Of a stretch of DNA of 63,074 nucleotides, positions 16,839 through 24,881 are shown piece by piece (position 1 is the stretch's first letter; every line of letters starts with the position of its first letter). The position numbers and the translations under genes are program-made. The notes under the pieces were generated by a model. The model had not been told where the DNA came from and did not search any database. It saw only the letters and a list, made by a program, of their open reading frames with translations. The DNA comes from an uncultured Eubacteriales bacterium (GTDB lineage: Bacteria > Bacillota > Clostridia > Oscillospirales > Oscillospiraceae). Location of the stretch: positions 1 to 63,074 of the forward strand of contig CABSBF010000007.1 of the NCBI GenBank assembly GCA_902475855.1. Direction: 5' to 3'.

Positions 16839-18250
16839 GTGGTTTCTTCGGTTTTTTCCGCGGAAAGCGGACGGATCTTTTTCCGATAGAGCAAAACCAT
16901 CAGGAGAATGCTCAAAAGCAGCGACGCGACCTCCGCAATGGGGAAGGAAAACCACACGGCATCCATACTCCCGCTGAGGGAAAGCAGATAAGCCACGGGG
17001 ATCAGCACGATGAGCTGGCGCGTCATGGAGACATACATGCTGTACTGGCTCTTGCCGAGGCCCTGATAAATGCCGTTGAAGATGATACTCACACCCGCAG
17101 CAAGGAAGGGAATGCACATGATGCGCAAAGCCGGTTCACCCACGGCCAGCGTGTCCGCATCCGGGTTGAAGAAGCCGAGGAGCGCTTCCGGAATGGTCAG
17201 GAACAGCACCGTACCGACCAGCATCATAAAGGTCGCACCCAGGATGCCGTACTTGACCACGCCCATAATGCGTTCCGGCTTGCGTGCGCCGTAGTTGTAG
17301 GCGGAGATGGCCAGCACTGCGTTATTGATGCCGAATACCGGCATAAAAATGAAGCTTTGCAGCTTGAAATATGCGCCGAAGACCGTCTTTCCGGTTTCGC
17401 CCAGCATAGACTGGGTCAGAGGGTCATTGAATCGGTCGAGCACCAGATTGAAGCTGTAGGTCATCAGCGAGCCGATGGCGATCATCAGCATGGAGGGAAC
17501 GCCGATGCCGAGGATGCGGCCGATCATGTTTCCGCTGGGGCGGAAACCCTTGAGAGACAGATGTACATCCACATTTTTCTTCTTGTTGAGCAGCACGGCA
17601 AGGACAAACGCGACGATCTGTCCCGCCACCGTAGCGATAGCAGCGCCCTTGACCTCCATGCGCGGCAAGCCGAAGTATCCGAAGATCAGGATGGGGTCGA
17701 GGATAATATTGATGATCGCACCGGTTCCCTGCGTGATCATGGTGTAGGTCGTGCGCCCCGTGGATTGCAGGAGACGTTCAAAGAGGATCGCGCCGAAGAT
17801 GCCGAAGGAGGCAATGCAGATCACACGGATATAGTCCACGCCGTAGGCAATGGTTTCCGGCTGCGGGGTCAGGGAGCGCATATAGGGCTCCGCGCCGAAA
17901 ATACCGAACAGCACGCACAGGAGCATACCGCAGGCGGAGAGCACCAGGCCGTTGAGCGCGGAGGAATTGACCTCCTCCTGATTTTTCTCGCCAAGTGCGC
18001 GGGAAAGCAGTGCGTTGACGCCGACAGCAACACCCGTTGCGATGCCGATCATGATATTCTGCACCGGGAAAGCCAGAGAAACAGCGGTAAACGCATAGTT
18101 GTTCACATCCGAGATACGCGAGACAAACACGCTGTCCACCACGTTGTAAAGTGCCTGCACCAGCATGGACAGCGCCATCGGCAGCGCCATACCGAGAAGC
18201 AGCCGCCCCATAGGGACGACGCCCATTTTGTTTTCTTTTAATGAACTCAT
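16835..18250 (-). CDS. MATE family efflux transporter
   Basis: A 471-residue, about 12-helix inner-membrane exporter. The paired MatE layout is visible: an N-terminal half beginning MGRLLLGMALPMALSMLVQ with YNVVDSVFVSR, and a second half beginning near GVPSMLMIAIGSL with ISAYNYGARKPERI. Family members expel drugs or metabolites using Na+ or H+ gradients; the substrate cannot be told. It lies directly upstream of the aro operon on the same strand, but the strong aro promoter and the lack of shared structure argue that they are separate units. A promoter candidate TTGCAT-17-TATAAT lies at 18290-18318. Confidence 0.88.
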   Translation of the reverse strand: MSSLKENKMGVVPMGRLLLGMALPMALSMLVQALYNVVDSVFVSRISDVNNYAFTAVSLAFPVQNIMIGIATGVAVGVNALLSRALGEKNQEEVNSSALNGLVLSACGMLLCVLFGIFGAEPYMRSLTPQPETIAYGVDYIRVICIASFGIFGAILFERLLQSTGRTTYTMITQGTGAIINIILDPILIFGYFGLPRMEVKGAAIATVAGQIVAFVLAVLLNKKKNVDVHLSLKGFRPSGNMIGRILGIGVPSMLMIAIGSLMTYSFNLVLDRFNDPLTQSMLGETGKTVFGAYFKLQSFIFMPVFGINNAVLAISAYNYGARKPERIMGVVKYGILGATFMMLVGTVLFLTIPEALLGFFNPDADTLAVGEPALRIMCIPFLAAGVSIIFNGIYQGLGKSQYSMYVSMTRQLIVLIPVAYLLSLSGSMDAVWFSFPIAEVASLLLSILLMVLLYRKKIRPLSAEKTEETT

Positions 18251-18289
18251 TTCTTTCTTCCACTTTCTATTAGATAGTCAAACGTGTTT

Positions 18290-18318
18290 ATTATAGAGTT
18301 TTCCCACCGGAAATGCAA
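18290..18318 (-). promoter_or_regulatory. Promoter candidate of the MATE gene
   Basis: TTGCAT (18318-18313), 17 bases, TATAAT (18295-18290), about 40 bases before the start codon. Confidence 0.65.
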
Positions 18319-18462
18319 TAGTTCAGCACCGGGAAATCCGGCATTTGATCCAAGAACCCGGTGAATTCTCGCTTGCGTCCGTTTCCTCTTTCCTTCTGCC
18401 GCGGATTTTTCGTCAAAATAAACAAAAAATCAGTGGGGCGCTATGCTTTTCCTGCCGGTCTG

Positions 18463-18471
18463 TGATATACT
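18463..18471 (+). promoter_or_regulatory. Extended -10 candidate before the uridine-kinase-like gene
   Basis: TGA followed by TATACT gives an extended -10 (TGnTATAAT type) 27 bases before the ATG. There is no clear -35. A 7-bp inverted repeat CACCGGG/CCCGGTG (about 18325-18361) lies upstream in this divergent region. Confidence 0.5.
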
Positions 18472-18497
18472 ACAAAAACAGAAAGGAGTCCTTTGCC

Positions 18498-19415
18498 ATG
18501 ACAACCGACCAGCTCCGTTCCCTGCTGACTGCCGACCCCTCGGCCGTTCTGGAGAGCGACAAAAGATTTTATCTCAAGCAGATTGATCAGGCGGCCGAGC
18601 TGATTGCCGCCAATGCACGTTCGCGTCCCATCGTCCTGCTCGCCGGGCCGTCCGGCTCCGGCAAGACCACGACCGCCCTTCTGATTGAGCGGGCGCTTTG
18701 CCGCAAGGGGATGGAGACCCATACGCTTTGCATGGACGATTATTTTCTTCCCCTGACCGAGCGGGAAATTGAACTGCTCAACCGCAACGAACTGGATCTG
18801 GAAAAGCCCACGCGTGTGGACATTCCCTTTTTTCAGCAGCAGCTCGGGCAGATCCTCGATGGGCAGGAGATCGAACTGCCGCGCTATGATTTCAAGACCA
18901 GTCGCCGCGTTTTCGACGGCCGCACGCTGCGGCGCAAGCCCGGCGAACTGATCATCATGGAGGGCATCCACGCCCTGAATCCCGATGTCATCGGCTCTGC
19001 CGATTGGACCACGCGCATCTATGTCAGTGTGCGCACACGAATTACGGCTGAAAACGGCCGCGTCCTGCACCCCTCCAAAATTCGGCTGGTGCGGCGGATG
19101 CTCCGCGACAGTCTTTGCCGCGGCCGTGCCTATACACAGACCATTGGGATGCGTGAGCGTGTGGATCGCGGGGAGCAGAAATACATCATGCCCTTCAAGC
19201 AGCATGCACACTACAGCATAGACTCATTCTACTCTGCCGAAATGGGTATCTACCATACCTGTCTTGCCGATGCGCTGGACCGTCTGGTGGAAGAATACCC
19301 CGATCTTGCCGACGCGGTGCAGGTGCTTCGTGAGCTGCCGGCAGTCGATCCGGCATTGGTGCCGGAGGATTCTCTTCTGCGCGAGTTTATCGGCGGCAGC
19401 GCACTCCCCTATTAA
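18498..19415 (+). CDS. Uridine kinase-like nucleoside kinase
   Basis: A 305-residue P-loop kinase of the uridine kinase/phosphoribulokinase class. Walker A GPSGSGKTTT is at residues 50-59, followed by MDDYFLPL, PRYDFKTSRR (the PxYDF element of uridine kinases) and EGIHALNP as the lid/Walker B region. The longer frame begins 51 codons earlier, but the ATG at 18498 has AAAGGAG upstream. It is followed at 18 bases by glpK, so the two are probably cotranscribed. Substrate unknown; uridine/cytidine is the family default. The C-terminal third is not typical of Udk and suggests a clostridial subfamily. Confidence 0.8.
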   Translation: MTTDQLRSLLTADPSAVLESDKRFYLKQIDQAAELIAANARSRPIVLLAGPSGSGKTTTALLIERALCRKGMETHTLCMDDYFLPLTEREIELLNRNELDLEKPTRVDIPFFQQQLGQILDGQEIELPRYDFKTSRRVFDGRTLRRKPGELIIMEGIHALNPDVIGSADWTTRIYVSVRTRITAENGRVLHPSKIRLVRRMLRDSLCRGRAYTQTIGMRERVDRGEQKYIMPFKQHAHYSIDSFYSAEMGIYHTCLADALDRLVEEYPDLADAVQVLRELPAVDPALVPEDSLLREFIGGSALPY

Positions 19416-19433
19416 ATCAACGGAGGAACTTCC

Positions 19434-20921
19434 ATGAAGAAATACATCGTTGCGCTGGATCAGGGCACGACCAGCAGCCGCGCCATCGTTTTTGACCGCG
19501 CACAGAACATTGTCGCCTCCGCGCAGAGAGAATTCCCGCAGATCTATCCTCAGTCCGGCTGGGTGGAGCATGACCCCATGGAGCTGTACTCCTGCCAGTA
19601 CGGCGTCATGATGGAGGCAATCACGCGCAGCGGCTGCGACGTACACGACATTGCCGCCATCGGCATCACGAATCAGCGCGAGACGACGGTTGTCTGGGAA
19701 AAGGCCACGGGCCGCCCCATCTACAATGCCATCGTCTGGCAGTGCCGCCGCACGGCTGCACTCTGCGACCGTCTGCGCGCCGACGGGCTGGAGGGTTACA
19801 TTCGCGACACGACCGGCCTCGTGCTCGACGCCTATTTTTCCGCAACGAAGATCCGCTGGATCCTCGACCAGGTCCCCGGTGCGCAGGAACGTGCCGAGCG
19901 CGGCGAGCTGCTGTTCGGTACGGTGGACACCTGGCTTCTGTGGAAGCTGACCGGCGGCGCGGTCCACGCCACGGACTATACCAACGCCTCACGCACCATG
20001 CTCTTTGACATCCGCCGCCTCTGCTGGGACGAGCGTCTGTGCGCCGCGCTGCGCATTCCCATGCAGATGCTGCCGCAGGTCTGCGACAGCAGCGGTCTGC
20101 TCGGCACCTGCAATGTACAGGGCTGTGAAATTCCCATCGCAGGCATGGCGGGTGACCAGCAGGCCGCGCTCTTCGGCCAATGCTGCTTTGAACGAGGCGA
20201 CGCGAAGAACACCTACGGCACGGGCTGCTTTCTGCTGATGAACACGGGCGAAACACCCTGCGTCAGCCGGCATGGGCTGGTCACGACCATCGCCGCCGGA
20301 CTGGGCGGAAAGGTGACCTACGCGCTGGAGGGCAGCGTGTTTGTCGGCGGCGCAGTCATCCAGTGGCTGCGCGACGAGATGCGCTTTCTCAACGAATCCC
20401 GCGATGCGGAGTATTACGCAGGCAAGGTTCCGTCCACGGGCGGGGTCTACTTCGTTCCTGCCTTTACCGGTCTCGGCGCGCCGCACTGGGATATGTATGC
20501 CCGCGGCGCAATCGTCGGTATTACCCGCGGCACCCGGCGCGAGCACATCATTCGCGCGGCGCAGGAATCTATCGCCTACCAGAGCATGGATCTAGCCGAC
20601 GCAATGCAGAAGGACACCGGCGCAAAGCTCTCAGAGCTGCGCGTGGACGGCGGCGCAAGCCGGGATGCATTTCTGATGCAGTTTCAGGCGGATATGCTGA
20701 ATTGTCCGGTGAAGCGCCCGGTCGTGCGCGAAACGACCGCGCTGGGCGCGGCGTATCTGGCAGGGCTTGCCGTCGGCTTCTGGAAGGATCAGGAGGAGCT
20801 GAAGCGCCTGTGGCAGTGCGACGTAACCTTCGCGCCGCACATGGATGCGGCCCGGCGGGAGGAATGCCGCCGGGGCTGGGAAAAGGCCGTCGGCCGCAGT
20901 CTTGACTGGCAGGAGCACTGA
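19434..20921 (+). CDS. glpK: Glycerol kinase
   Basis: A 495-residue FGGY-family kinase making glycerol-3-phosphate. Clear signatures: DQGTTSSRAIVFD at the N-terminus, NQRETTVVWE, WLLWKLTGG, GDQQAALFGQ and YALEGSVFVGGA. Length is standard. GGAGG precedes the ATG. No glpF or glpD is adjacent; glycerol-3-phosphate could feed PlsY at 41 kb for phospholipid synthesis or glycolysis through TpiA (inference). Confidence 0.96.
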   Translation: MKKYIVALDQGTTSSRAIVFDRAQNIVASAQREFPQIYPQSGWVEHDPMELYSCQYGVMMEAITRSGCDVHDIAAIGITNQRETTVVWEKATGRPIYNAIVWQCRRTAALCDRLRADGLEGYIRDTTGLVLDAYFSATKIRWILDQVPGAQERAERGELLFGTVDTWLLWKLTGGAVHATDYTNASRTMLFDIRRLCWDERLCAALRIPMQMLPQVCDSSGLLGTCNVQGCEIPIAGMAGDQQAALFGQCCFERGDAKNTYGTGCFLLMNTGETPCVSRHGLVTTIAAGLGGKVTYALEGSVFVGGAVIQWLRDEMRFLNESRDAEYYAGKVPSTGGVYFVPAFTGLGAPHWDMYARGAIVGITRGTRREHIIRAAQESIAYQSMDLADAMQKDTGAKLSELRVDGGASRDAFLMQFQADMLNCPVKRPVVRETTALGAAYLAGLAVGFWKDQEELKRLWQCDVTFAPHMDAARREECRRGWEKAVGRSLDWQEH

Positions 20922-20958
20922 GACCCCCCTGCGTACATGCGTACAATTGATTAAAAAA

Positions 20959-20998
20959 CCGGACGGCCTGATTCACCAGGTCGTCCGGGATTTGTTTT
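20959..20998. terminator. Bidirectional terminator between glpK and the CBS gene
   Basis: A 12-bp stem with one G-T pair (CCGGACGGCCTG / CAGGTCGTCCGG, 20959-20988). Plus strand continues with TTTGTTTTTT; on the minus strand the stem is followed by GGTTTTTTAA, serving both convergent genes. Confidence 0.85.
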
Positions 20999-21424
20999 TT
21001 ACCCTACCTCCGCAATCTGCGGGGTGATGAGATTCTCCATACAGAAGCGCATGATGGCACGCCGTGTGACAATACCGATAAAATCCCCTTTGTCATCCAC
21101 GACGGGAACAAAGTTCTGATCCGTTGCCTTCAGCAGAAGTGTCTGCATATCCGTCGAAACAGAAACGGGGAGATTATCTTTACGGTGGCCGATTTCCATG
21201 ATATTATGATTTTCCGTATCACGCAGATCCATACAGCACAGATTCTTGACCGCCCACAGCAGGTCACCCTCTGTCAGTGTGCCGCAGTAAGTCCCGCAGC
21301 GGCTGAGGATGGGCAGCGCCGTGTAGCCGGAGTTTTCCATTCGCTCCAATGCCTGCCGGAGCGTATAATCATCATACAAATATGTACAGGTAGCCTTGGG
21401 AGTCAGAAAAAACAGCAGATTCAA
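20999..21424 (-). CDS. CBS-domain pair protein
   Basis: A 141-residue protein made of two CBS domains, which typically bind adenosyl nucleotides and sense energy status. The first covers about residues 10-60 (YDDYTLRQALERMENSGYTALPI with TEGDLLW), the second about 80-138 (VSTDMQTLLLKATDQNFVPVV). An ATG 38 codons upstream lies before unrelated sequence; a TTG at 21424 sits 10 bases after AGAGAGG and gives the N-terminus NLLFFLTPK shared by many clostridial homologues, so the TTG start is preferred. No partner enzyme is adjacent. Confidence 0.75.
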   Translation of the reverse strand: MNLLFFLTPKATCTYLYDDYTLRQALERMENSGYTALPILSRCGTYCGTLTEGDLLWAVKNLCCMDLRDTENHNIMEIGHRKDNLPVSVSTDMQTLLLKATDQNFVPVVDDKGDFIGIVTRRAIMRFCMENLITPQIAEVG

Positions 21425-21487
21425 ACTATCGCCTCTCTTTCCCGAAGCAGAGCCATCGGGGTACTTCCGGCATTTACCGGCATTTCT

Positions 21488-21496
21488 ATTATAGCA
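21488..21496 (-). promoter_or_regulatory. Extended -10 promoter of the CBS gene
   Basis: TGC followed by consensus TATAAT on the minus strand, about 64 bases before the TTG start. It supports a start downstream of this site, against the long upstream ATG. Confidence 0.6.
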
Positions 21497-21541
21497 CATC
21501 GAGGGGTCGATTTCTGTAAACAAAATATGAAGTTGCAAAAA

Positions 21542-21565
21542 GGCACCGAGAAAAACCTCGGTGCC
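21542..21565 (-). terminator. Terminator after tpiA
   Basis: Stem GGCACCGAG / CTCGGTGCC with a short A-rich loop, followed on the minus strand by TTTTTGC, 24 bases after the tpiA stop. Confidence 0.8.
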
Positions 21566-21588
21566 TTTTGTGCAGTTTGCACAAAAAT

Positions 21589-22365
21589 TTATGCAACAGG
21601 CTGATTTGCCGCCTCGATGATCTTCACGAACTTCTCGGGAACCAGGGAAGCGCCGCCGATCAGGCCGCCGTCGATGTCAGGCTGTGCCAGCAGCTCGAAA
21701 GCGTTCTTCTCGTTCATGGAGCCGCCATAGAGAATGGTGGTCGCACGGGCATTCTTGGAGCCAAAGAGCTTGCGGACGATGGAGCGAATGTGCTCGCAGA
21801 CTTCTTCCGCCTGCTCTGGCGTGGCGGTACGGCCGGTGCCGATGGCCCAGATGGGCTCATAGGCGATGACCAGCTTGCGGCTCTTTTCTTCCGGCACACC
21901 GGCAAGGGCCAGCTTGATCTGCATGGAAATCCACTCCTCGGTGATGCCCGCCTCGCGCTGCTCCAGCGTTTCGCCGCAGCAGACGATAGGGGTCAGGCCG
22001 GCTTCCAGCGCGGCCAGCGTCTTGGCGTTGATCTCGGCATCGGTCTCGCCCATGGCGCGGCGCTCGGAGTGACCGAGAATAACATACTTGCAGCCTGCGT
22101 CGAGGAGCATACCGGTGGAGATTTCACCGGTGAATGCGCCGGAGGCATTGGCATTGCAGTTCTCTGCGCCGATGCCGACGCGGGTTTCCCGCATGGCGCG
22201 GACGGCTGCGGGAATGCAGACCGCGGGGACGCACAGGGCGATATCGCACCAGCGGCCCTTGGGCAGAACGGCCTTGAGTTCGGTCATGAACGCCTTCGTC
22301 TCGGAGGGCGTCTTATTCATCTTCCAGTTGCCTGCGATCAGGGTCTTACGGTATTTACGATTCAT
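21589..22365 (-). CDS. tpiA: Triosephosphate isomerase
   Basis: A 258-residue TIM barrel interconverting glyceraldehyde-3-phosphate and dihydroxyacetone phosphate. N-terminal AGNWKMNKT, catalytic His in ILGHSERR, catalytic Glu in YEPIWAIGTG, and the phosphate loop YGGSM are present. AAGGAG precedes the ATG at 10 bases. It follows pgk by 24 bases, forming the trmL-pgk-tpiA operon. Confidence 0.97.
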   Translation of the reverse strand: MNRKYRKTLIAGNWKMNKTPSETKAFMTELKAVLPKGRWCDIALCVPAVCIPAAVRAMRETRVGIGAENCNANASGAFTGEISTGMLLDAGCKYVILGHSERRAMGETDAEINAKTLAALEAGLTPIVCCGETLEQREAGITEEWISMQIKLALAGVPEEKSRKLVIAYEPIWAIGTGRTATPEQAEEVCEHIRSIVRKLFGSKNARATTILYGGSMNEKNAFELLAQPDIDGGLIGGASLVPEKFVKIIEAANQPVA

Positions 22366-22389
22366 TTTTAATTCTTGCTCCTTAAAATA

Positions 22390-23589
22390 TTATTTGTCCT
22401 GCAGGCAGGCGATGCCGGGAAGCTCCAGACCTTCAAGGAATTCCAGAGAGGCGCCGCCGCCGGTAGAAATATGGGTGATCTTATCTGCAAAGCCGAGCTG
22501 CTCGCAGGCTGCCGCGGAATCGCCGCCGCCGACGATGGTCACAGCGTCGCTGTCTGCCAGCGCCTGTGCCACGGCGATGGTGCCCTTGGCAAGCGTCGGG
22601 TTCTCGAACACGCCCATAGGGCCGTTCCACACGACGGTCTTGGCAGTCTTGGCAGCCTCGGCAAAGAGTTCGCGGGTCTTTTCGCCGATGTCCAGGCCTT
22701 CCTTGTCGTCAGGAATGGCATCGGCAGCGACGGTCTCGACCTCGATCGGGCCGTCGATGGGGTTCGGGAAATCGGAGGCAACAACGGTATCGACCGGCAG
22801 CAGGAGCTTGACGCCCTTCTCCTCGGCCTTTTTCATCATATCGCGGCAATAGTCGATTTTCTCATTGTCCAGCAGAGACTTGCCGACGGAGTAGCCCTTC
22901 GCAGCAAGGAAGGTATAGGCCATGCCGCCGCCGATGATGAGGGTGTCGACCTTCTCAAGCAGATTGTTGATGACGTTGAGCTTGTCGGAAACCTTGGCGC
23001 CGCCGAGGATGGCAACGAAGGGACGGGCAGGATCTGCCAGTGCCTTGCCCATGATGGAAACTTCCTTTTCAACGAGGAAGCCGCAGACTGCGGGCAGATA
23101 TTCTGCCACACCGGCGGTGGAGGAATGTGCTCTGTGTGCGGTGCCGAAGGCATCATTGACAAAGATCTCAGCCAGAGAAGCCAGCTCCTTGGACAGCTCC
23201 GGATCATTCTTGGTTTCGCCCTTCATAAACCGGACGTTCTCCAGCAGCATCACGTCGCCGTCCTTGAGTGCGGCAGCCTTGGCCTTGGCATCTTCACCGA
23301 CAACGTCGGAAGCCATGATGACCTGCTTGCCCAGCAGCTCGCTCAGGCGGTCGGCAACGACCTTCAGGGAGAGCTCCGGCTTCCACTCGCCCTTGGGCTT
23401 GCCCATGTGGGAGCAGAGGATGACGCGCGCGCCGTGCGCGATCAGATACTCGATGGTCGGCAGAGCAGCAACGATGCGCTTGTCGCTGGTGATCTTGCCT
23501 TCCTTGGTCGGAACGTTGAAGTCGCAGCGGCAGAGAACTCTCTTGCCCTTGACGTCGATGTCCTTTACGGATTTCTTGTTGTAATTCAT
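22390..23589 (-). CDS. pgk: Phosphoglycerate kinase
   Basis: A 399-residue two-lobed glycolytic kinase. Motifs RCDFNVPTKEGKI near the N-terminus, LCSHMGKPKG, NDAFGTAHRAHSS, ILGGAKVSDKL and the nucleotide-binding GGGDSAAA toward the C-terminus. AGGAGG precedes the ATG, which lies 11 bases after the trmL stop. Makes ATP and 3-phosphoglycerate. No gapdh is adjacent in this window. Confidence 0.97.
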   Translation of the reverse strand: MNYNKKSVKDIDVKGKRVLCRCDFNVPTKEGKITSDKRIVAALPTIEYLIAHGARVILCSHMGKPKGEWKPELSLKVVADRLSELLGKQVIMASDVVGEDAKAKAAALKDGDVMLLENVRFMKGETKNDPELSKELASLAEIFVNDAFGTAHRAHSSTAGVAEYLPAVCGFLVEKEVSIMGKALADPARPFVAILGGAKVSDKLNVINNLLEKVDTLIIGGGMAYTFLAAKGYSVGKSLLDNEKIDYCRDMMKKAEEKGVKLLLPVDTVVASDFPNPIDGPIEVETVAADAIPDDKEGLDIGEKTRELFAEAAKTAKTVVWNGPMGVFENPTLAKGTIAVAQALADSDAVTIVGGGDSAAACEQLGFADKITHISTGGGASLEFLEGLELPGIACLQDK

Positions 23590-23600
23590 ATGTGTACCTC

Positions 23601-24086
23601 CTAGAAATGCTTCATTTTTCCGAACTCACACAAATGGGGAAAGTCCATCTGCCGCAGCGCTTCAAACACGCCCACGGCGACGGAATTGCTCAGATTCAGG
23701 GAGCGGGCCTCCTCCCGCATGGGAATGCGGACACAGTCGGCGCGGTGCGCCTCCAGAAAGTCCTCCGGCAGTCCGCGCGTTTCCCTGCCGAAGAAGAGAA
23801 AACAGCCGTCCTGATAATCCGCCTCGGCATAGCCTCGCGGTGCTTTGGTGGAAAACAGGCGCATCTGCTCTATGGTATTGCGTGCAAACAGCTCGTCCAG
23901 ATTCTCATAAACGCGGACATCCACCAGATGCCAGTAGTCCAGACCTGCCCGGCGGACCGCCCGTTCGGAAATGTCAAAGCCCAGCGGCTTGACCAGATGC
24001 AGCACTGAGCCGGTTGCGGCGCAGGTGCGGGCAATATTTCCGGTGTTCTGCGGAATCTCCGGTGCGACAAGAACTACATTCAGCAT
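23601..24086 (-). CDS. trmL: tRNA (cytidine(34)-2'-O)-methyltransferase TrmL
   Basis: A 161-residue SPOUT methyltransferase that modifies the wobble base of some leucine tRNAs. The N-terminus VVLVAPEIPQNTGNIART and the SAM-knot regions FFGRETRGLP and IPMREEARSLNLSNSVAV are characteristic. Short length without an RNA-binding extension fits TrmL. First gene before pgk and tpiA; promoter TTGAAT-17-TAGAAT lies 75-100 bases upstream. Confidence 0.92.
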   Translation of the reverse strand: MLNVVLVAPEIPQNTGNIARTCAATGSVLHLVKPLGFDISERAVRRAGLDYWHLVDVRVYENLDELFARNTIEQMRLFSTKAPRGYAEADYQDGCFLFFGRETRGLPEDFLEAHRADCVRIPMREEARSLNLSNSVAVGVFEALRQMDFPHLCEFGKMKHF

Positions 24087-24159
24087 AGGTTGTTCCCTGA
24101 ATTATGATAGAAATTCGGCTGTTTCCCGCAGGAATTCTTCGGAAAACGCCACTTGATTT

Positions 24160-24188
24160 ATTCTATGATAAATCGTCGCAAAATTCAA
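24160..24188 (-). promoter_or_regulatory. Promoter candidate of the trmL-pgk-tpiA operon
   Basis: TTGAAT (24188-24183), 17 bases, TAGAAT (24165-24160) on the minus strand, in an AT-rich stretch unlike the coding surroundings. Confidence 0.55.
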
Positions 24189-24264
24189 CCGTTTTTCTCA
24201 ATTTTTGAAAAAAAATTCACACATTTTTCCGTGTTTCTCCCCATATTTTCTCGTGCAAATCGAC

Positions 24265-24290
24265 AAAAGCGCCGCAACCGCGGCGCTTTT
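24265..24290 (-). terminator. Terminator after the HD-domain gene
   Basis: Symmetric hairpin AAAAGCGCCGC / GCGGCGCTTTT with loop AACC, immediately after the TAG stop at 24294-24296. It could work in both directions. Confidence 0.8.
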
Positions 24291-24293
24291 TCT

Positions 24294-24872
24294 CTATTCG
24301 AGCTGATCGAGGTTCTTTCCGAAGCTGGCCAGGCAGTGCGCAAGAAACCAGTCCAGCTCCGGAAGCTGCATGGCCTCCAGCGCCTTCCGGGTCTGCGCAG
24401 CGGCGGACTCAAATTCCAGATTGCCCGCCTTGAGCTCCTCGATGCACTTGATGTGCGCCGAAAGCTTGTCGGCCGCCTTGACGATGTCATTCACGCTCTC
24501 ATCGGATTCGTGAATCAGCGGTGCGTAGCTTTCCCGCAGTTCCGGCGGAAGCATCTCCAGAAGTTTGGTGCCGCTGACGTGCTCGACCTGCTTGTAGGCA
24601 GTTCGGATGTCAGGATTGTAATACTTCACCGGCGTCGGAAGATCGCCCGTCAGGATCTCGGAGGCATCGTGGAACAGCGCAGCCACCGCGCAGCGCTCCG
24701 GCTCGGCGGGCAGGCCGAGAATATCCCGGCGGATCAGCGCCAGCGCGTGCGCCAGCACCGCGACCATGTGGCTGTGCTCCTGCACATTTTCGGAAAAGGT
24801 GTTGCGCATCAGACCCCAGCGCGTGATATATCGCATTCGGGACACAAGCGCATAAAACTGATATTCGTCCAT
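24294..24872 (-). CDS. HD-domain 5'-deoxynucleotidase, YfbR-like
   Basis: A 192-residue HD phosphohydrolase. Metal ligands are visible in QEHSHMVAVLAH and FHDASEILTGDLPTPVKYY, the latter diagnostic of the YfbR family, which removes phosphate from deoxynucleoside monophosphates. A third conserved acidic region is AADKLSAHIKC. It starts 9 bases after the DUF2207 gene, so both are in one operon although no functional link is obvious. Confidence 0.88.
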   Translation of the reverse strand: MDEYQFYALVSRMRYITRWGLMRNTFSENVQEHSHMVAVLAHALALIRRDILGLPAEPERCAVAALFHDASEILTGDLPTPVKYYNPDIRTAYKQVEHVSGTKLLEMLPPELRESYAPLIHESDESVNDIVKAADKLSAHIKCIEELKAGNLEFESAAAQTRKALEAMQLPELDWFLAHCLASFGKNLDQLE

Positions 24873-24881
24873 ATCTGCTCC

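Noticed and set aside
16698..17117. A 139-codon minus-strand frame ending at the leader peptide stop
   Set aside because: Its first 113 codons run antiparallel-free through the MATE gene in another frame; only the last 26 codons have a promoter and ribosome site.
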